Numbered from the stretch's first letter, positions 26,901-39,500 are shown. The stretch is DNA of 64,000 nucleotides from Stentor coeruleus (GCA_001970955.1 MPUH01000054.1:1-64000); one strand, 5' to 3'. Translations and numbers: made by a program. The notes: generated by a model from the sequence alone, not told the origin.

Positions 26901-27700
26901 TGTTTATCTTCAAGATTCCAAATCTTAATACTACAATCTAAACTCCCACTAGCAATAATATTCTTAAAATTTGGGAATAAAGCTAAAGATGTAACAGGTC
27001 CAGAATGTCCAAACAGAGAAAACTCTTCAGACTTTTTTATCAAATTCCAAATTTTTATTGACTTGTCATTAGAACCACTTATAAGAAATTTTGTATCTAA
27101 AGTAAAAACTAAACAATTAATTTCTCCTGAATGACCTGAAAAAACAAAAACTTCTGATTTCGAAACAAAATTTATCAAAGAAATCTTAGATTCTGATAAA
27201 CTTACAGCAAAATGTGTATTGGAATAATCACAAGACAAAGTTTTTATTGGTATTATAGATTTTTTAAGTACCCAGTCAATAGAAAAACTTTCTAAATCCC
27301 AAATTATTACAGAACAATCATCAGAACAACTTAGTAAATTCTTTGAGTCTTTTGTAAAAGCTAAACAATTGACACTTTTTTCATGTCCTAATAAAGTTTT
27401 TAACTCATTTTTACTTTTGATATCCCATATTTTTATTGACATATCTGATGAACCACTTGCGATAAGGGAGTTTTGTAAGTTGACACAAACACTATTGATT
27501 TGATTTTGATGGCCAGTTAGCTCAAAACATCTAGAGGTTACTTCAGCAAAACTCATTCCTCTTTGGTTTTCTATTGATTTTATAGTCTTAGACATTGAAC
27601 TAATTTCTAAGGATTTAGCCCTTTCATTTCCTAAGCTGAAGTTAAGTATTGATTCACCTTCAGTAGGTTTTGAAAAACGCTCTTTTAGATCAGTTTCCAT
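23987..27700 (-). CDS. WD40 - ankyrin - ion-transport channel fusion protein
   Basis: An intronless gene of 1,237 residues. Residues ~60-650 form 14 WD40 repeats (typical units SGSNDKSIKIWNL and SPDGKLLASCSKDKNIRIWDF), enough for two seven-blade propellers. Residues ~695-770 look like ankyrin repeats (FTPLHFLAYKGKTETIDLLL, then GRSALYYSTMRKHQRITDLLL). From ~885 to ~1090 there are about six hydrophobic segments with a TRP/voltage-gated-like order: NWIYAYTFVVMVNLIALCLLL near the start, DPWNILDICRIF (TRP-like S2-S3), a possible pore loop near TLWVGPFGLAFGIED, and a final helix ILALILNVVLMLNMIISVLGD, the S6 pattern of TRP channels. Residues ~1155-1237 are a charged coiled coil that could tetramerise. 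Likely a plasma or ciliary membrane cation channel; selectivity cannot be read. It is divergently placed to the cysteine-rich receptor gene at 28441. Stop is TAG. Confidence 0.88.
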   Translation of the reverse strand: METDLKERFSKPTEGESILNFSLGNERAKSLEISSMSKTIKSIENQRGMSFAEVTSRCFELTGHQNQINSVCVNLQNSLIASGSSDMSIKIWDIKSKNELKTLLGHEKSVNCLAFTKDSKNLLSCSDDCSVIIWDLESFSIDWVLKKSIIPIKTLSCDYSNTHFAVSLSESKISLINFVSKSEVFVFSGHSGEINCLVFTLDTKFLISGSNDKSIKIWNLIKKSEEFSLFGHSGPVTSLALFPNFKNIIASGSLDCSIKIWNLEDKQEDYTINMHLCPIKSIAISPFSTWLISSSEDFSLKVWNLEFEREETELTTRSSLINSICYSDSEDFFVVGEDNSKVTIYNIKNNFEDYTIKQHKGPILSVAFSPDNKYFACSSQEIIYVYLIRNKALVSTFSGHSQCVNTIAFSPDSLWIVSGSNDHKIKIWDMSKNKLEKTLKGHFNYVNSVCFSPDGKLLASCSKDKNIRIWDFKGKYEILTLRGNYSNVKSVCFIIGSPFIASAGYDCIIRIFSLETKNEIWTLTGHKNNINVINSSNDGKFLASGSSDGLIKVWNVQGKRKEITFSKHSGSVTDIKICKSSSYIISTGIDKFVKIWNLIEKRLEASFVVHPSPILSLSINETTNTMITGGQDGKVKFWAFLPIPTPGTTVNTSSIFDSFYISPFNYFSIIKNFADFNYSIIPPSSCNIFISNLSFTPLHFLAYKGKTETIDLLLKTKSLSFTADGFGRSALYYSTMRKHQRITDLLLQYLYIISEEGERFSYISSFHAIRNDIIDIILSSSEFVHLFLFSALDSQYPVLAFGYASVRVKFCNMPVACFNDFIDINVISKEDEPLKLKASLIPLPSVPSSAEGIRFLSALLLCTNKEIFKTQILQSYINERWNVMRNWIYAYTFVVMVNLIALCLLLSDFNSSFYFSMFITVNIVLVILEFLQLIQEGKKYFQDPWNILDICRIFITTVWVISLLLTPNHWFFDWAVTVVNFIRGITAFRAVSVTRYYVILIFKSLYSIQSFMFIFAYTTITFGVISAISSGTYEINFRTLWVGPFGLAFGIEDMQSLDFDIKYLTYILALILNVVLMLNMIISVLGDAFDQYQLLAIYYEYRQMTEVILETSQILSVFTNDSKKEYLHLCVNAYNDKEEKWQGKLLDIFNCIEKSQRALEEYISNKIKGIENKLGGNEKANEKIFKQKLVGIEERSEKRYRVVEEKIGVVDERIRLMEDKIEKFDEKLERILGLLNK

Positions 27701-28440
27701 AATATGTATTATTTATTGCTATGAAATTAGAATTCTTACATGTATTTTAAGAGTTATTATCATACAACATAATTATTACTTATTGTTTGATGTTTGATGC
27801 TTCTTATATATGTCAAACTATTTAGCATATTACAAAAATATTATACAGCATATTTAAGCCTTATTCAAATAATAATTATTAATTAGCCTATCTATTATAA
27901 TATAAAAGTATCGAAATCTACCTTTTATACAAACCTTATACAAAACTTGTCTTGATTTGATAATTCAATTTTCATGAAAATGCATTTTGATTGAATACCA
28001 TAAATACTTGGAGAATTGACCTTATCATTTTCTTATACCAAAAATTTAATGCATTATTCTTCTAAATAAACGCAACCTTATATTTCGATATTTTTTAAAT
28101 TTAGCATGCCAAGTAGAAATTAAACTAAAAATTCTAAGTTTATTCAAAAAAAAATTTATTGTTTTCCCATCAATAACTAAAAGCTGCCTATTAAGAAACC
28201 TTATATTAGCCTTTATTCCTTGTTTCCCTTTAAACAAACAAATCTTTATACCCTAAGTAATTTTACAATTAGACTTTATTAATCAAATAAAAAAAATCAA
28301 CAGAATCCTTTATACCTTTTATTTAGCCTTATTATCAGAAATTCATCACTTACATTAAAAAAAAATCTAATACTCTTTATAACCTTTGATTTTTGATTGA
28401 GGCTATAATCTGGTTTATACAAAAAAACTTTGGCTTATAA
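27701..28440. promoter_or_regulatory. Shared 5' intergenic region of two divergent genes
   Basis: A 740-bp AT-rich spacer between the start codons of the channel fusion (minus) and the cysteine-rich receptor (plus), so both promoters should lie here. A TATA-like cttataa abuts the ATG at 28441. A 63-codon minus-strand frame at 28046-28237 has no protein-like features and was not accepted. Confidence 0.45.
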
Positions 28441-31400
28441 ATGGCTTTAAGGTTAGGAATAATTTGTCTTGCTCTTAGAGGTATACTTGGAAATACCTTA
28501 GTTGAATATAGATTTGGGTATAATTTTGGTGAAGTTTATCGTGACTACTCAGGCAACAGTAATGATGCAGTCAATGGGGATTCGGCATATAATACAAATC
28601 GTAATACCATTGCTACAGATAGAGGAGCTTACTTTAAAAGTGGGTCAGAAAATCATATTACCCTTCCTCCTAATGATTTTAGGACAGTAGCTTTGGCTCT
28701 TCCTTCAACTTTTACATTGATGATGTGGGTTTTTATAAATGATGAGAGCTATTATTTTTTCATAAGAAACAGTACAAATGGTGACAATTTTGGTATTTAC
28801 AGAGAATCAAATGGAGACAAAATCTGTATAACAACCAATTTTTCAGGAACATATATAAAAGGAGAATTAGGTAGTGTCCTTACAACAAGTAAATGGAACT
28901 TTTTTTCTTTTACAATCGACAATACTAGTGTTAAATTCTATGGAAACTTAGAAAATAATAAAATCATTTCAATTACAATCTCAAGCTATACTGAAAAATC
29001 ATCATTCACTAGTTTTATAGGCTGTAAAAAAGATACTTTTAATTCTTTTTCAGGGTTTATATGGAATTTCATTATAGTATCGACAACAATAACTCAATCA
29101 TCATATGTTGGAGGAGCATCTTCAAATTGTATTGTTCCTACTTGTGAATCTCCTTCATGCCCAAATAGTTTTATAAACTCAACTATAACAGGATGTATTT
29201 CTATTAATTCAGACTCAGATAAAGATAGCAAAAATGTAAATTGTCCTAGTGGATGCAATACTTCTATATATAGTTGTACATCAAACACTTGCCTTCAATG
29301 CAGTTGTTTATATATGAGCTGTGTGCTTAACTCTACTTCTTCAGCTACTTGTTGGTGTCCGAGTAATGCATATGCATCAGGTAATACATGTATATGTAAT
29401 GATAATAATTTAACTTTTGACAACTTTACTTGCACTTTACCTTGCAATGCTGATTGTCTTACTTGTGATGCATCTGGAATAATATGTACTTCATGTAAGG
29501 ATATTAATGCATTAACGACAAATACAGGAGGGTGCGTATGTAATAGTGGTTATTATAATATAACTGCCTTAACTAGCGGAGGTACTTGCTTGCAATGCAA
29601 TTCTCAGTGCAAAACATGCTCTGAAGCAAATAAATGCTTGATTTGCAAAGACTCAAATGCTATAGCAGCAAGTACAATTGGTTGTGAGTGTAAAAGTGGA
29701 TATTATAATACTTCATCTTTAATAATTGATGGAGCTTGTATAAAATGCAATGAACAATGCTCATCTTGCTCAAAAGCAGACAAATGTTTAACTTGTATTG
29801 ATTCTAACGCTTATGCTTTGGATACAATTGGATGTATATGCCACGATGGCTACTATAATACATCGTCGCTTATTATAAATGGTGCTTGTTTGCAATGCAA
29901 TAGTCAGTGCAAAAAATGTTCTGAAGCAAATAAATGCTTGATTTGCATAGACTCGAATGCTATAGCAGCAAGTACAATTGGTTGTGAGTGTAAAAGTGGA
30001 TATTATAATACTTCATCTTTAATAATTGATGGAGCTTGTAAAAAATGCAACGAACAATGCTTATCATGCTCAGAAGCAGACAAATGTATAACTTGTATTG
30101 ATTCTAACGCTTATGCTTTGAGTACAATTGGGTGTATATGCCATGATGGCTATTATAATACATCGCCGCTTATTGAAAATGGTGCTTGCTCAAATTGTGA
30201 TAGTCAATGTAAAACATGTTCTGAAGCAAATAAATGTTTGAAATGCAAAGATGCCAATGCTGTTATTGATTCAGAAATAGGCTGCAAATGTAATTCAGGA
30301 TATTATGGCAGTGCTTCATCAACTACTTTAAGCACTTGCAAACAATGTTATTCTGAATGCTCAACCTGTGATAAATATCCTGAATGCACTGCTTGTATTA
30401 ACGAATATGCTGAACTAGATAAAAATGGAAGCTGCATATGTAAATCTGGTTATTACAGCAATTTAACTCTAAATATTTTTGATGCATGCATAAAATGTTA
30501 CGACGAATGTTCAACATGTAATGAATTTCCTAAATGTACTACTTGTATTGCCGAATATGCTAAACCAGATTTAAATGGAGGCTGTATATGTAAATCTGGT
30601 TATTATAGGAATTCATCTCTAAATGTATCTGACGCATGCATAAAATGCTATGATGAATGCTTAACCTGTGTTGAATATTCGAAATGCACATCTTGTATCA
30701 CAAAAAATACTATTTTAGATTTTAATGCAAGATGTATATGCGATTCAGGATACTACAACATTACTCCCTTAACTACAGAAAATGCATGTATAAAATGCTA
30801 TAATGATTGTGCTGAATGCAATGAAGATTTAATATGTAGTGTATGCATTGCTGATTCAGCTACTCCTAATAAAAATATAGGATGCGTATGTAATTTAGGG
30901 TATTATAACACTTCAGCTTTAAATAATAAAAATTCTTGTTTAAAGTGTTATGATGAATGCCAAAGCTGTATAGAAAACCTTAAATGCACTTCTTGTATAG
31001 CAAAATATGCTATAATTAATGATGCAGTAGGGTGTGTATGTGAATATGGATTTTATAACACAACAAGGCTTATTAATGCTAATGCATGCCAACTTTGTTC
31101 AATAGAATGTAAAAGTTGTGAATTTTCTTCTGATTATTGCATCGAGTGCATTGATGGATATAATATGACAAGTGATAATAGGTGTGTTTTATGCACTGAA
31201 AGGGAATATTTTGATGGTAATGGATGCAAAAGTTGTCCTACTTTATGTAAAAGATGTAATGGTGTTTGTTTAGAATGCGTTGATAATGCTATTCTAAACC
31301 AAAGTATTTGCTCATGCATAGATGGGTATTTTCCAGATGACAATAAGTTATCTTGTGAAAGTGGTTATTTCGAATGCAGTATTTCCACAAATTTAAATAA

Positions 31401-32934
31401 TAATGTAAAACTATCATATACAGAGCCAATATCTGAAATACTTGATGAAATGGATTTTGAAATTGATATTAATCGGGATAATACATCAATACCATTTTCT
31501 TATAAACTTTATAAACTTACAAGCAAAGATTATATTTTTCAGCTAAATTTCATAAACCAGCCAACTTCTCAGTGTAATTTAACACTTGTAATATTAAAAA
31601 ATCCCTTAGTAAGTGATACAAATAAAACATTAGTCAACTATATTTATTCAACATACATATCTTTCAACCCTATAATAAAAGTTAAAATAATAGCTAAAGC
31701 TGCATCTCAAGCCATAGTTGGAGCATCATTAGGATCATCTCTGATATCAAATCCATCTTCTGCATGGATATTTATAAACACTATTGAAATTATTTCATAT
31801 ATTCCATTAAGCAATCCTCCACTCTCTAATCGACTCATTGGATTTTTTCAAGGAATAGGAAGTTTTAACCCAGTTCCAAGCATTGCTGGGAATATTTTTG
31901 ACAGCAACTCAACCGAAGCTCCATATTACGAAGCATATAAATACGGATTTTCCACTTCAGTATTTTTATTAAACATCAGCCCAACACTTGGTATTTTTTT
32001 TATTGTTTGTATTTGCTGGCCTTTACTTTATTTGTTTTCTAAGTTAGAGATTGGTAAAATATCCATAAAAACAATTAAAATTTTATCGAATTATAAATAC
32101 AGTTTTTTCTTAAGATTTTGGACCCAAAGTTTCATTATAATAACACTATCAGCTATAATCCAAATAAAATCTGTATTTTTTATTTAGACGGTATATATGG
32201 CATTTCAAGGATATTTTAATCAAGCATGTGCTTCAATTGCTATTGTAAGATTAAATTAGGTAATTGCAGCATTAACAGCACCAGTTTTGTTGATTTCTTC
32301 TTATAATTATCGAGAAAAACTTTTTTCAAATGATGATGTTTTTTATAAGAAATTTGGGTGCTTTTACTCTGAGTTTAAACTGAATAAAGGGTTTTTAAGC
32401 TCACAATATTATGCTATTTTCTTTTTAAGGAGGTTTCTGTTTATATTGGCTCAAGTATACTTGAACAATCATCCACATACGCAAAATGTTATGAATATAT
32501 TAGGATCTTTTATACAAGTAGCATTTCTTATAATATATCTTCCTTTTAAGGAAACATCAATCCTAATATCAAGTCTTATCGGTGAAATTACCATATTTTT
32601 CACAATGCTTTTTTGCTACTTGACCTATTTTTTCCAAAATTCTTTAGTTTTAGAAAATTTAGCGATTTCTATAGTTATCATAGGAATGGCAGGACAATTT
32701 ATTATAACATTATTTTTGACTTTTATGTCTTTTCGCATTTTATGGCTAAAGATTGAAAAAATAAGAGCTAAAGCTATTTTACAGACATTTGAAAATAATA
32801 AAGAAAATAATAAAGAAAATAATAAAGAAAAGGTCAAAGAAATACTAAAATTTCCGTCAAGTGAAGTCGAAAGACATAATAGTATAGTCATAGATGAAAT
32901 AGATGAAATAAATGAAACAAGCCCTGGCAAGTAA
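28441..32934 (+). CDS. LamG-like / cysteine-rich repeat / multi-TM surface receptor A (two 15-nt introns)
   Basis: The frame stops at 32185-32187, but that TAG ends a 15-nt intron (32173-32187, gtattttttatttag). A 57-nt exon and a second intron (32245-32259, gtaagattaaattag) lead into the rest, giving 1,487 residues. Residues 1-18 are a signal peptide. Residues ~20-225 resemble a ConA/LamG-like beta-sandwich (VEYRFGYNFGEVYRDYSGNS). About 13 units of ~50 residues follow (CNxQCxxCSEANKCLxCxDSNA...GCxCxxGYYNTS), similar to furin-like/growth-factor-receptor cysteine-rich modules. Then come a beta-rich stretch and about seven TM segments with QGYFNQAC and LRRFLFILAQVYL, vaguely like fungal TRP (PF06011) proteins. 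The tail has an ENNK triplet repeat. Likely an extracellular-sensing plasma-membrane protein; ligand unknown. Stop is TAA. Paralogue of the gene at 33510-40091. Confidence 0.85.
29590..30190 (+). repeat. Two-unit (300-bp) higher-order repeat in receptor A
   Basis: Within the cysteine-rich array, a pair of 150-bp units is repeated as a block with a 300-bp offset: the stretch at about 29635-29745 recurs at about 29935-30045 almost unchanged, and the next units (SNAYAL...GCICHDGYYNTS) also match. This indicates a recent in-frame two-unit duplication. Confidence 0.85.
32794..32831 (+). repeat. Short tandem repeat encoding ENNK
   Basis: Three copies of a 12-bp unit (gaaaataataaa) near the 3' end of receptor A encode a charged Glu-Asn-Asn-Lys tract in the cytosolic tail. 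Confidence 0.85.
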
Positions 32935-33509
32935 TTTAAGAATAAAGAATTAGATTTAGTAATGATAGCAGTATTTAAATGAGGAAAACTTAAGATAAAG
33001 AATATTATGTTTTTTAGCTTCGAAATTTTAGTCTAAGATTAAATCTAAAGTTATTATCTCAGCAAAAAAGTATATAAAGCTGGTNTTATTTATTTAAAAT
33101 AATCACTCATTAAATGACTTTTGTTTTACTTATATTTTATATTGCATTAATTAAAATTTTGCTACTAAGATAAAGAATATTATGTTTTTTAGCTTCGAAA
33201 TTTTAGTCTAAGATTAAATCTAAAGTTATTATCTCAGCAAAAAAGTATATAAAGCTGGTTAAACCTTTTCAAAACTTAACAGAGACTAATTACCAGGACA
33301 GAAATCGGAGGTAATATCGATGCAAGTACGTATTAGTTTCCATAAAATGTAAAAAAATAATCATTTTAGCGAATTATAAAACAAATATTGTAAGAATGAC
33401 TTAAAAATATAATCAACCATTTTGTGAATTACATAGTAAATAAGATTATATCATTTTCAACAACAGATAATTTTTTAAAAAAATTAATAATAAACCTAAA
33501 CTATAATAA
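32935..33509. other. Convergent intergenic region with a direct repeat and one undetermined base
   Basis: This 575-bp spacer lies between the 3' ends of the two paralogous receptor genes. It contains a 94-bp direct repeat and a single n at 33085. No gene was seen. Confidence 0.7.
32991..33259. repeat. 94-bp direct repeat flanking an ambiguous base
   Basis: Copies at 32991-33084 and 33166-33259 (offset 175 bp) begin taagataaagaatattatg and end aaagctggt, and look identical. The first copy ends exactly at the n at 33085. The coincidence suggests this spacer was difficult to assemble. Confidence 0.9.
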
Positions 33510-36500
33510 TTATTTTTTCTCTGCCTTAACTCCTTTGGCTTCTTCTGTATAATTTGTTCTATTCACAGTGTTTATCATTACTATATCATTTGAATTTTGA
33601 ATACTTGTTGTATTATATTTTAAATTGGAATCTAGATATATATTTTCATCTATATTTTTTATGAACTGCAATGCCCTTATTTTTTCGATTTTCTTCCAGA
33701 TTTTATAAAAATATTTAAGGGTTGAGTAAATGGCTATAGAAAATTGAAATACCATCCCTACAACAACAGTAAAAATAGTAGCAATGTCTAGGGTTTCAGA
33801 GTTTTGATAGAAGTATGAAACGTAGCATAATGTCATTGTAATTACAACACAGATTTCACCTATAATCGCTGATACTAAGGCTGAAGTATCTTTATAAGGT
33901 AGGTAAATTAAAATAAAAAGAGCTTGAACAACAGATCCAAATAAATTCATTGCGTTTTGCACATGTGGATAGTTAATTAAATATATCTGACTCAAAATAA
34001 ATCCAAACCTCCTTAAAAAGTAAATAGTATAAAACTGTGAACTTATAAATCCTTTATCCAGCTTAAACTCAGAATAAAAACTGTTATACTTAGCATTGAA
34101 ATCTCTATCTTTAGAAAAAATTAGAGATTTTGATATAAAAGAGCACACAAAAAGAGCTGGAGCTGTAAGTGCAGCAAGAATCTACATAATAAATACCACA
34201 AAAACAGTAGCACATGCTTGATTAAAATAACCTTGTCCTGGTATATAAACTTTCTATGTAAAAATTACAGCTTTAAGTTGTAGAAATGAGGCTATAGTAA
34301 TTCCTAAATAAGATTGGCACCAAAATCTTAGAAAAAAACTATATCTATAATATGTTAAAATTTTGAGGAGTTTAATTGTAAGTTGACCTATATTAAAACT
34401 GGATAAAAAATATGCAATTGGCCAGCATATAAGAATAATTAAAAATAATAAAGATTGAGGGCCTGCATTTATCCAAAATAAAGTAGTTGAATATCCGAAA
34501 TGTTTCGCTTCATAATATGGAGATTCACTTGAGTTGTAATTGAATATCATTTCAAAAATATTTGGCGTAGGGTTAAAGCCTCCGATTCCTTGAAAGAATG
34601 AAAATAAGGTATAAGAAATTGGAGGGTTACTTAAAGGTATAAATGAAATAATTTCTATAGTATTGATAAAAATCCAGGAAGTTACTGGATTTGATACAAT
34701 AGCTGATGCAACAGCAGTAGATACAGCAATTTGAGTAATAGCTTTTACTATTTCTTTAGTGCCTTGTGATCCTTCACCCAAAAAATAAGATTCGTATGTA
34801 TATTTATCTAAACTTCTCCTATAAATACTATATAACGGGCTTTTCAGAATAGTTAAAGATATACCACATTTTGATAATAAATATGATTCAAATTTTACCT
34901 TAAAAAGTAACTCTTTATTTGAAAGCTTAGAAAATTTATATGTAAAATAGAGTGATGTGTTGATACTTATAGAAAAATCTTCTTTAGTAAATGAATGAAA
35001 TACTGGTTCAGTAAATAAAAGTTTTATTTCATACACGCTATTTGTTGAAATGTTTCCTGTAAAGTATTCTTTTTCACATGATCCTAAAGTTGTGTTTATA
35101 AAATATCCATAAGTGCATGAGCAACTACCTTTTTCTAATGTTGCATTTTCAACACATTCTGTGCAATCATAATAATTACAGTCTGAGCATAAGCTTGGAC
35201 ATTTATTGCAATTATCATTATAAACATAATACCCTTTATCACATTCTAAAACACACATCATTTGAGAATCTAATTTACTTTGAGGATTCGTACATGTATA
35301 ACAATACTCTAAACTTTTACAAGTTTTGCATCCACTAGGGCAATCTTCACACGAATCTTCATTAAAATATTGTCCATCAGGGCATTTAATACATGTATTT
35401 TCACTAGTAAGATTATACCCACCATAACATTCAGTACAATTTGTGCTATTATTAGCGCACTCTTTACATTCTTTTGAACATTCTAAACATGAATCAGAAC
35501 TAATAAGTGAACTTATATTATAATAACCACTCTTACAAAAACAACCTATTGTATTATCTTTTTTTGCATATTTAGAAATGCAAGTATCACATATTAATTC
35601 TTGAGAACAACTTTCACATTCATTATAGCATTTAATACAAGATGTTGATGTGGTTAAAAATGAGATGTTATAATATCCAGTATTACATATACAACCAGTT
35701 TTAGTATCTGGATGAGCAAATGATGTTAGACAAGTACTACATTTAAAGGCTTCTGTGCATGTTTTACATTCAATATTACAGGATATACATGCTGTTGATG
35801 TTGCTAAAGATGTAGTATTGTAGTAACCTGAATTACAAGCACAACCTATTTCTGGATGAATGTAAGAAAAATCTGCAATACAGGCTGTGCAATGTAAGGC
35901 TGTGATACAGGTGGAACAATCGGAATAGCATTGATAGCAAGTGTCGATTGAAGATGTTGAAGCACTTCCATAATACCCAGTATTACACACACAACCACTT
36001 GCAGGTGAATTGTTTGCATTAGAATCTTTGCAAGTTATGCATTTATCTGGAACAGAACAAGTTTCACATTGACTATTGCAAGGTAAACAAGCATTAGAAC
36101 TAATTAGAGAAGTTGTATTATAATATCCATCATTGCATATACACCCAACTGCAGGTGAGTTATTTGCATTAGAGTCTATACAAGTAATGCATTTATTAGC
36201 TTGTGAGCAACTTTCACATTGTTCATTACATATAAAGCAAACTCCATCAGTAATAGGTAATGATGTATTAAAATAGCCATCATTGCATTTGCATCCAACT
36301 GAAGGTGAGTTATTAGCTTTGGAATCTTTGCACGTTAAACATTTATTTGCTTCTGAACAAGTTGAACATTGATTATTACAGGTTAAGCAAGCCCCATCAG
36401 TTATTAAAGCAGATATATTATAATAGCCATCATCACATTGACATCCTTTAGCTAGTAAATTATTTGCATTCGAGTCTAAACATGTTAAGCACTTATCAGC

Positions 36501-39500
36501 TTGTGAACAAGTTTTGCATTGCTCATTACAAGATAAACATGCTCCACTTGTTGTTAAAGTTGATGTGTTGTAATATCCATCATTGCATTGACATCCTACT
36601 GAAGGAGAGTTATTTGCGTTAGATGCTATGCATGATAAACATTTGTTTATTTCTGAACAAGTTTCACATTGCTCATTACAATTTAAACAAGCACCATTTG
36701 ATGTTAAAACCGTTGTGTTGTAGTAGCCAGCATTGCATTGGCATCCGATTGAAAGACTATTATTTGCGTTAGAATCTTTACAGGTTAAGCACTTGTTAGC
36801 TTCGGAACAAGTTGAGCATTGCTCATTACAAGTTAAGCAAGCACCATTAGTAGTTAAGAAAGTTGTATTATAGTAACCATCATTGCATTTACATCCGATT
36901 GTTGGTAAGTTATTTGCATTAGAATCAATACATGTTAAGCATTTATCTGCTTGTGAACAAGTTTTGCATTGTTCATTACATACTATGCATGCATTGCTCG
37001 TAGTAAGTGAGGATGTATTATAGTATCCGTCGTTACATTGACATCCTATTGAAGGTGAAGTATTTGCATATGATGTTTTACATGTCAAACATTTATTTGC
37101 TTCAGAGCAAGTTGCACATTGTTCATTACATTCTATACAAGCACTACTTGTTGTTAATGAAGTTATATTATAATAGGCATTATTACATTGACAACCTACA
37201 GATGGGGTATTATTTGAATTTGATGTTATGCATGTCAAGCATTTATTAGCTTCTGAGCATGTTGCACATTGTTCATTGCAAGCTATACATGCTCCATTTA
37301 CTGTCAAAATACTTGTATTATAATATTTATTGTTACATTGGCATCCTATTGAAGGAGAGTTATTTGCGTTAGAATCTATGCATGTTAAGCATTTGTTCGC
37401 TTCTGAGCATGTTGCACATTGTTCATTGCAAGCTAAGCATGCACCATTAGTTACTAAAGTAGATGTATTATAGTAGCCATTATTACACTGGCATCCTATG
37501 GCAGGAGAAATATTAGCATTAGAATCTATGCATGTTAAGCATTTATTCACTTGGGAACAAGTTTTGCACTGTTCATTACATGCTAGGCAAGCTCCACTTG
37601 TTGTTAAAGTTGATGTATTGTAATATCCATCATTGCATTGACATCCGACTGAAGGAGAGTTATTTGCATTAGAAGTTTTGCATGATAAACATTTGTTTAT
37701 TTCTGAACAAGTTTCACATTGCTCATTACAATTTAAACAAGCACCATTTGATGTTAAAACTGTCGTGTTATAGTAACCAGCATTGCATTGGCATCCAATT
37801 GAAGGAGTATTGTTTGCATTAGAATCTTTGCATGTTAAGCATTTATTAGCTTCGGAGCAAGATGAACATTGTTCATTACAAGCTATGCAAGCACCATTAG
37901 TAGTCAAGGTTGATGTATTATAGTAGCCATCATTGCATTTGCATCCGATTGTTGGTAAGTTATTTGCATTAGAATCAATACATGCTAAACATTTATCTGC
38001 TTGTGAACAAGTTTTGCACTGTTCATTACATACTATACATGCATTGCTCGTAGTAAGTGAGGATGTATTATAATATCCGTCATTGCATTGGCATCCTACT
38101 GAAGGAGAAGTATTTGCATATAATGTTTTGCATGTCAAACATTTATTTACTACTGAGCAAGTTGCACATTGTTCATTACATTCTATACAAGCACTACTTG
38201 TTATTAATGAAGTTGTATTATAATAACCATTATTGCATTGGCAACCTACAGATGGGGTATTATTTGAATTTGATGCTATGCATGTCAAGCATTTATTAGC
38301 CTCTGAGCATGTTGAACATTGTTCATTGCAAGATAAGCATGCCCCATTTACTGTCAAAGTACTTGTATTATAATATTTGCTATTACATTGGCATCCTATT
38401 GAAGGAGAGTTATTTGCGTTAGAGTCTATGCATGTTAAGCATTTGTTCGCTTCTGAGCATGTCGCACATTGTTCGTTGCAAGCTAAACAAGCTCCATTAG
38501 TTACTAAAGTAGACATATTATAGTAACCATTGTTACATTGACATCCTATAGCAGGAGAAATATTAGCATTAGAATCTATACATGTTAAGCATTTATTCAC
38601 TTGGGAACAAGTTTTACACTGTTCATTGCATGTTAGACAAGCTCCACTTGTTGTTAAAGTTGATGTATTGTAATATCCATCATTGCATTGACATCCTACT
38701 GAAGGAGAGTTATTTGCATTAGAAGCTTTACATGTTAAGCAGGTATTAGCTTGAGAGCAAGTAGTACATTGTTCATTGCAAACTAAGCAAGCACCATTTG
38801 TTGTCAAAACTGTAGTGTTGTAGTAGCCAGTATTGCATTGGCATCCAATTGAAGGAGTATTGTTTGCATTAGAATCTTTACAAGTTAAACATTTGTTAGC
38901 TGCGGAGCAGGTTGAGCATTGCTCATTACAAGCTAAGCATGCGCCATTAGTAGTCAAGGCAGTTGTATTATAATACCCATCGTTGCATTTGCATCCTACA
39001 GTAGTAGTTGGTGATGCATGAGAATCAATGCAAGCTGTGCACAAATAAGCAACGACACAATCAGAACAATCAGTGTTACAAACAACTTTACACTTGCTTC
39101 CATCAAAAGTTAAAGTCCAATCATTACATATGCATGTATTCCCAGAAACATAAGCGGTACTTGGACACCAGCAGACCTGACTATTTGCTGAATTCATAAC
39201 ACAACTATTATAAAGGCAAGCAGTGCATTGAAGACAAGTATTTGCATAACAGCTATATAATGATGTACTACAAGTACCTGGACAACTTACACCTTTACCA
39301 TCTGTTGTTGATGTCATTGTTACAGATAAACATGCTTTTGTAATTGTACTATTTTTAAAACTATTTGAACAACTTGAACCACAGTTAGAAACTAAGCAAG
39401 TTCCTGGACTATAAGTATCATCAACATATGAAGATTGCGTTATTGTTGTTGATAGAATGATAAAATTCCATATAAATCCTGAGTAAGCTTTAAAAGTATC

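Noticed and set aside
28046-28237. 63-codon minus-strand frame in the divergent spacer
   Set aside because: Composition is that of AT-rich spacer, with no domain, no conserved start context and no neighbour logic; it lies inside a region expected to hold two promoters.
32287-32934. Separate 215-residue membrane protein
   Set aside because: It is the 3' part of receptor A, joined through two 15-nt introns; the same arrangement holds for 33510-34148 in receptor B.
37007-38299. Two similar plus-strand frames rich in Tyr, Leu and His
   Set aside because: They are antisense shadows of receptor B. Their similarity only reflects the 1,050-bp block repeat.
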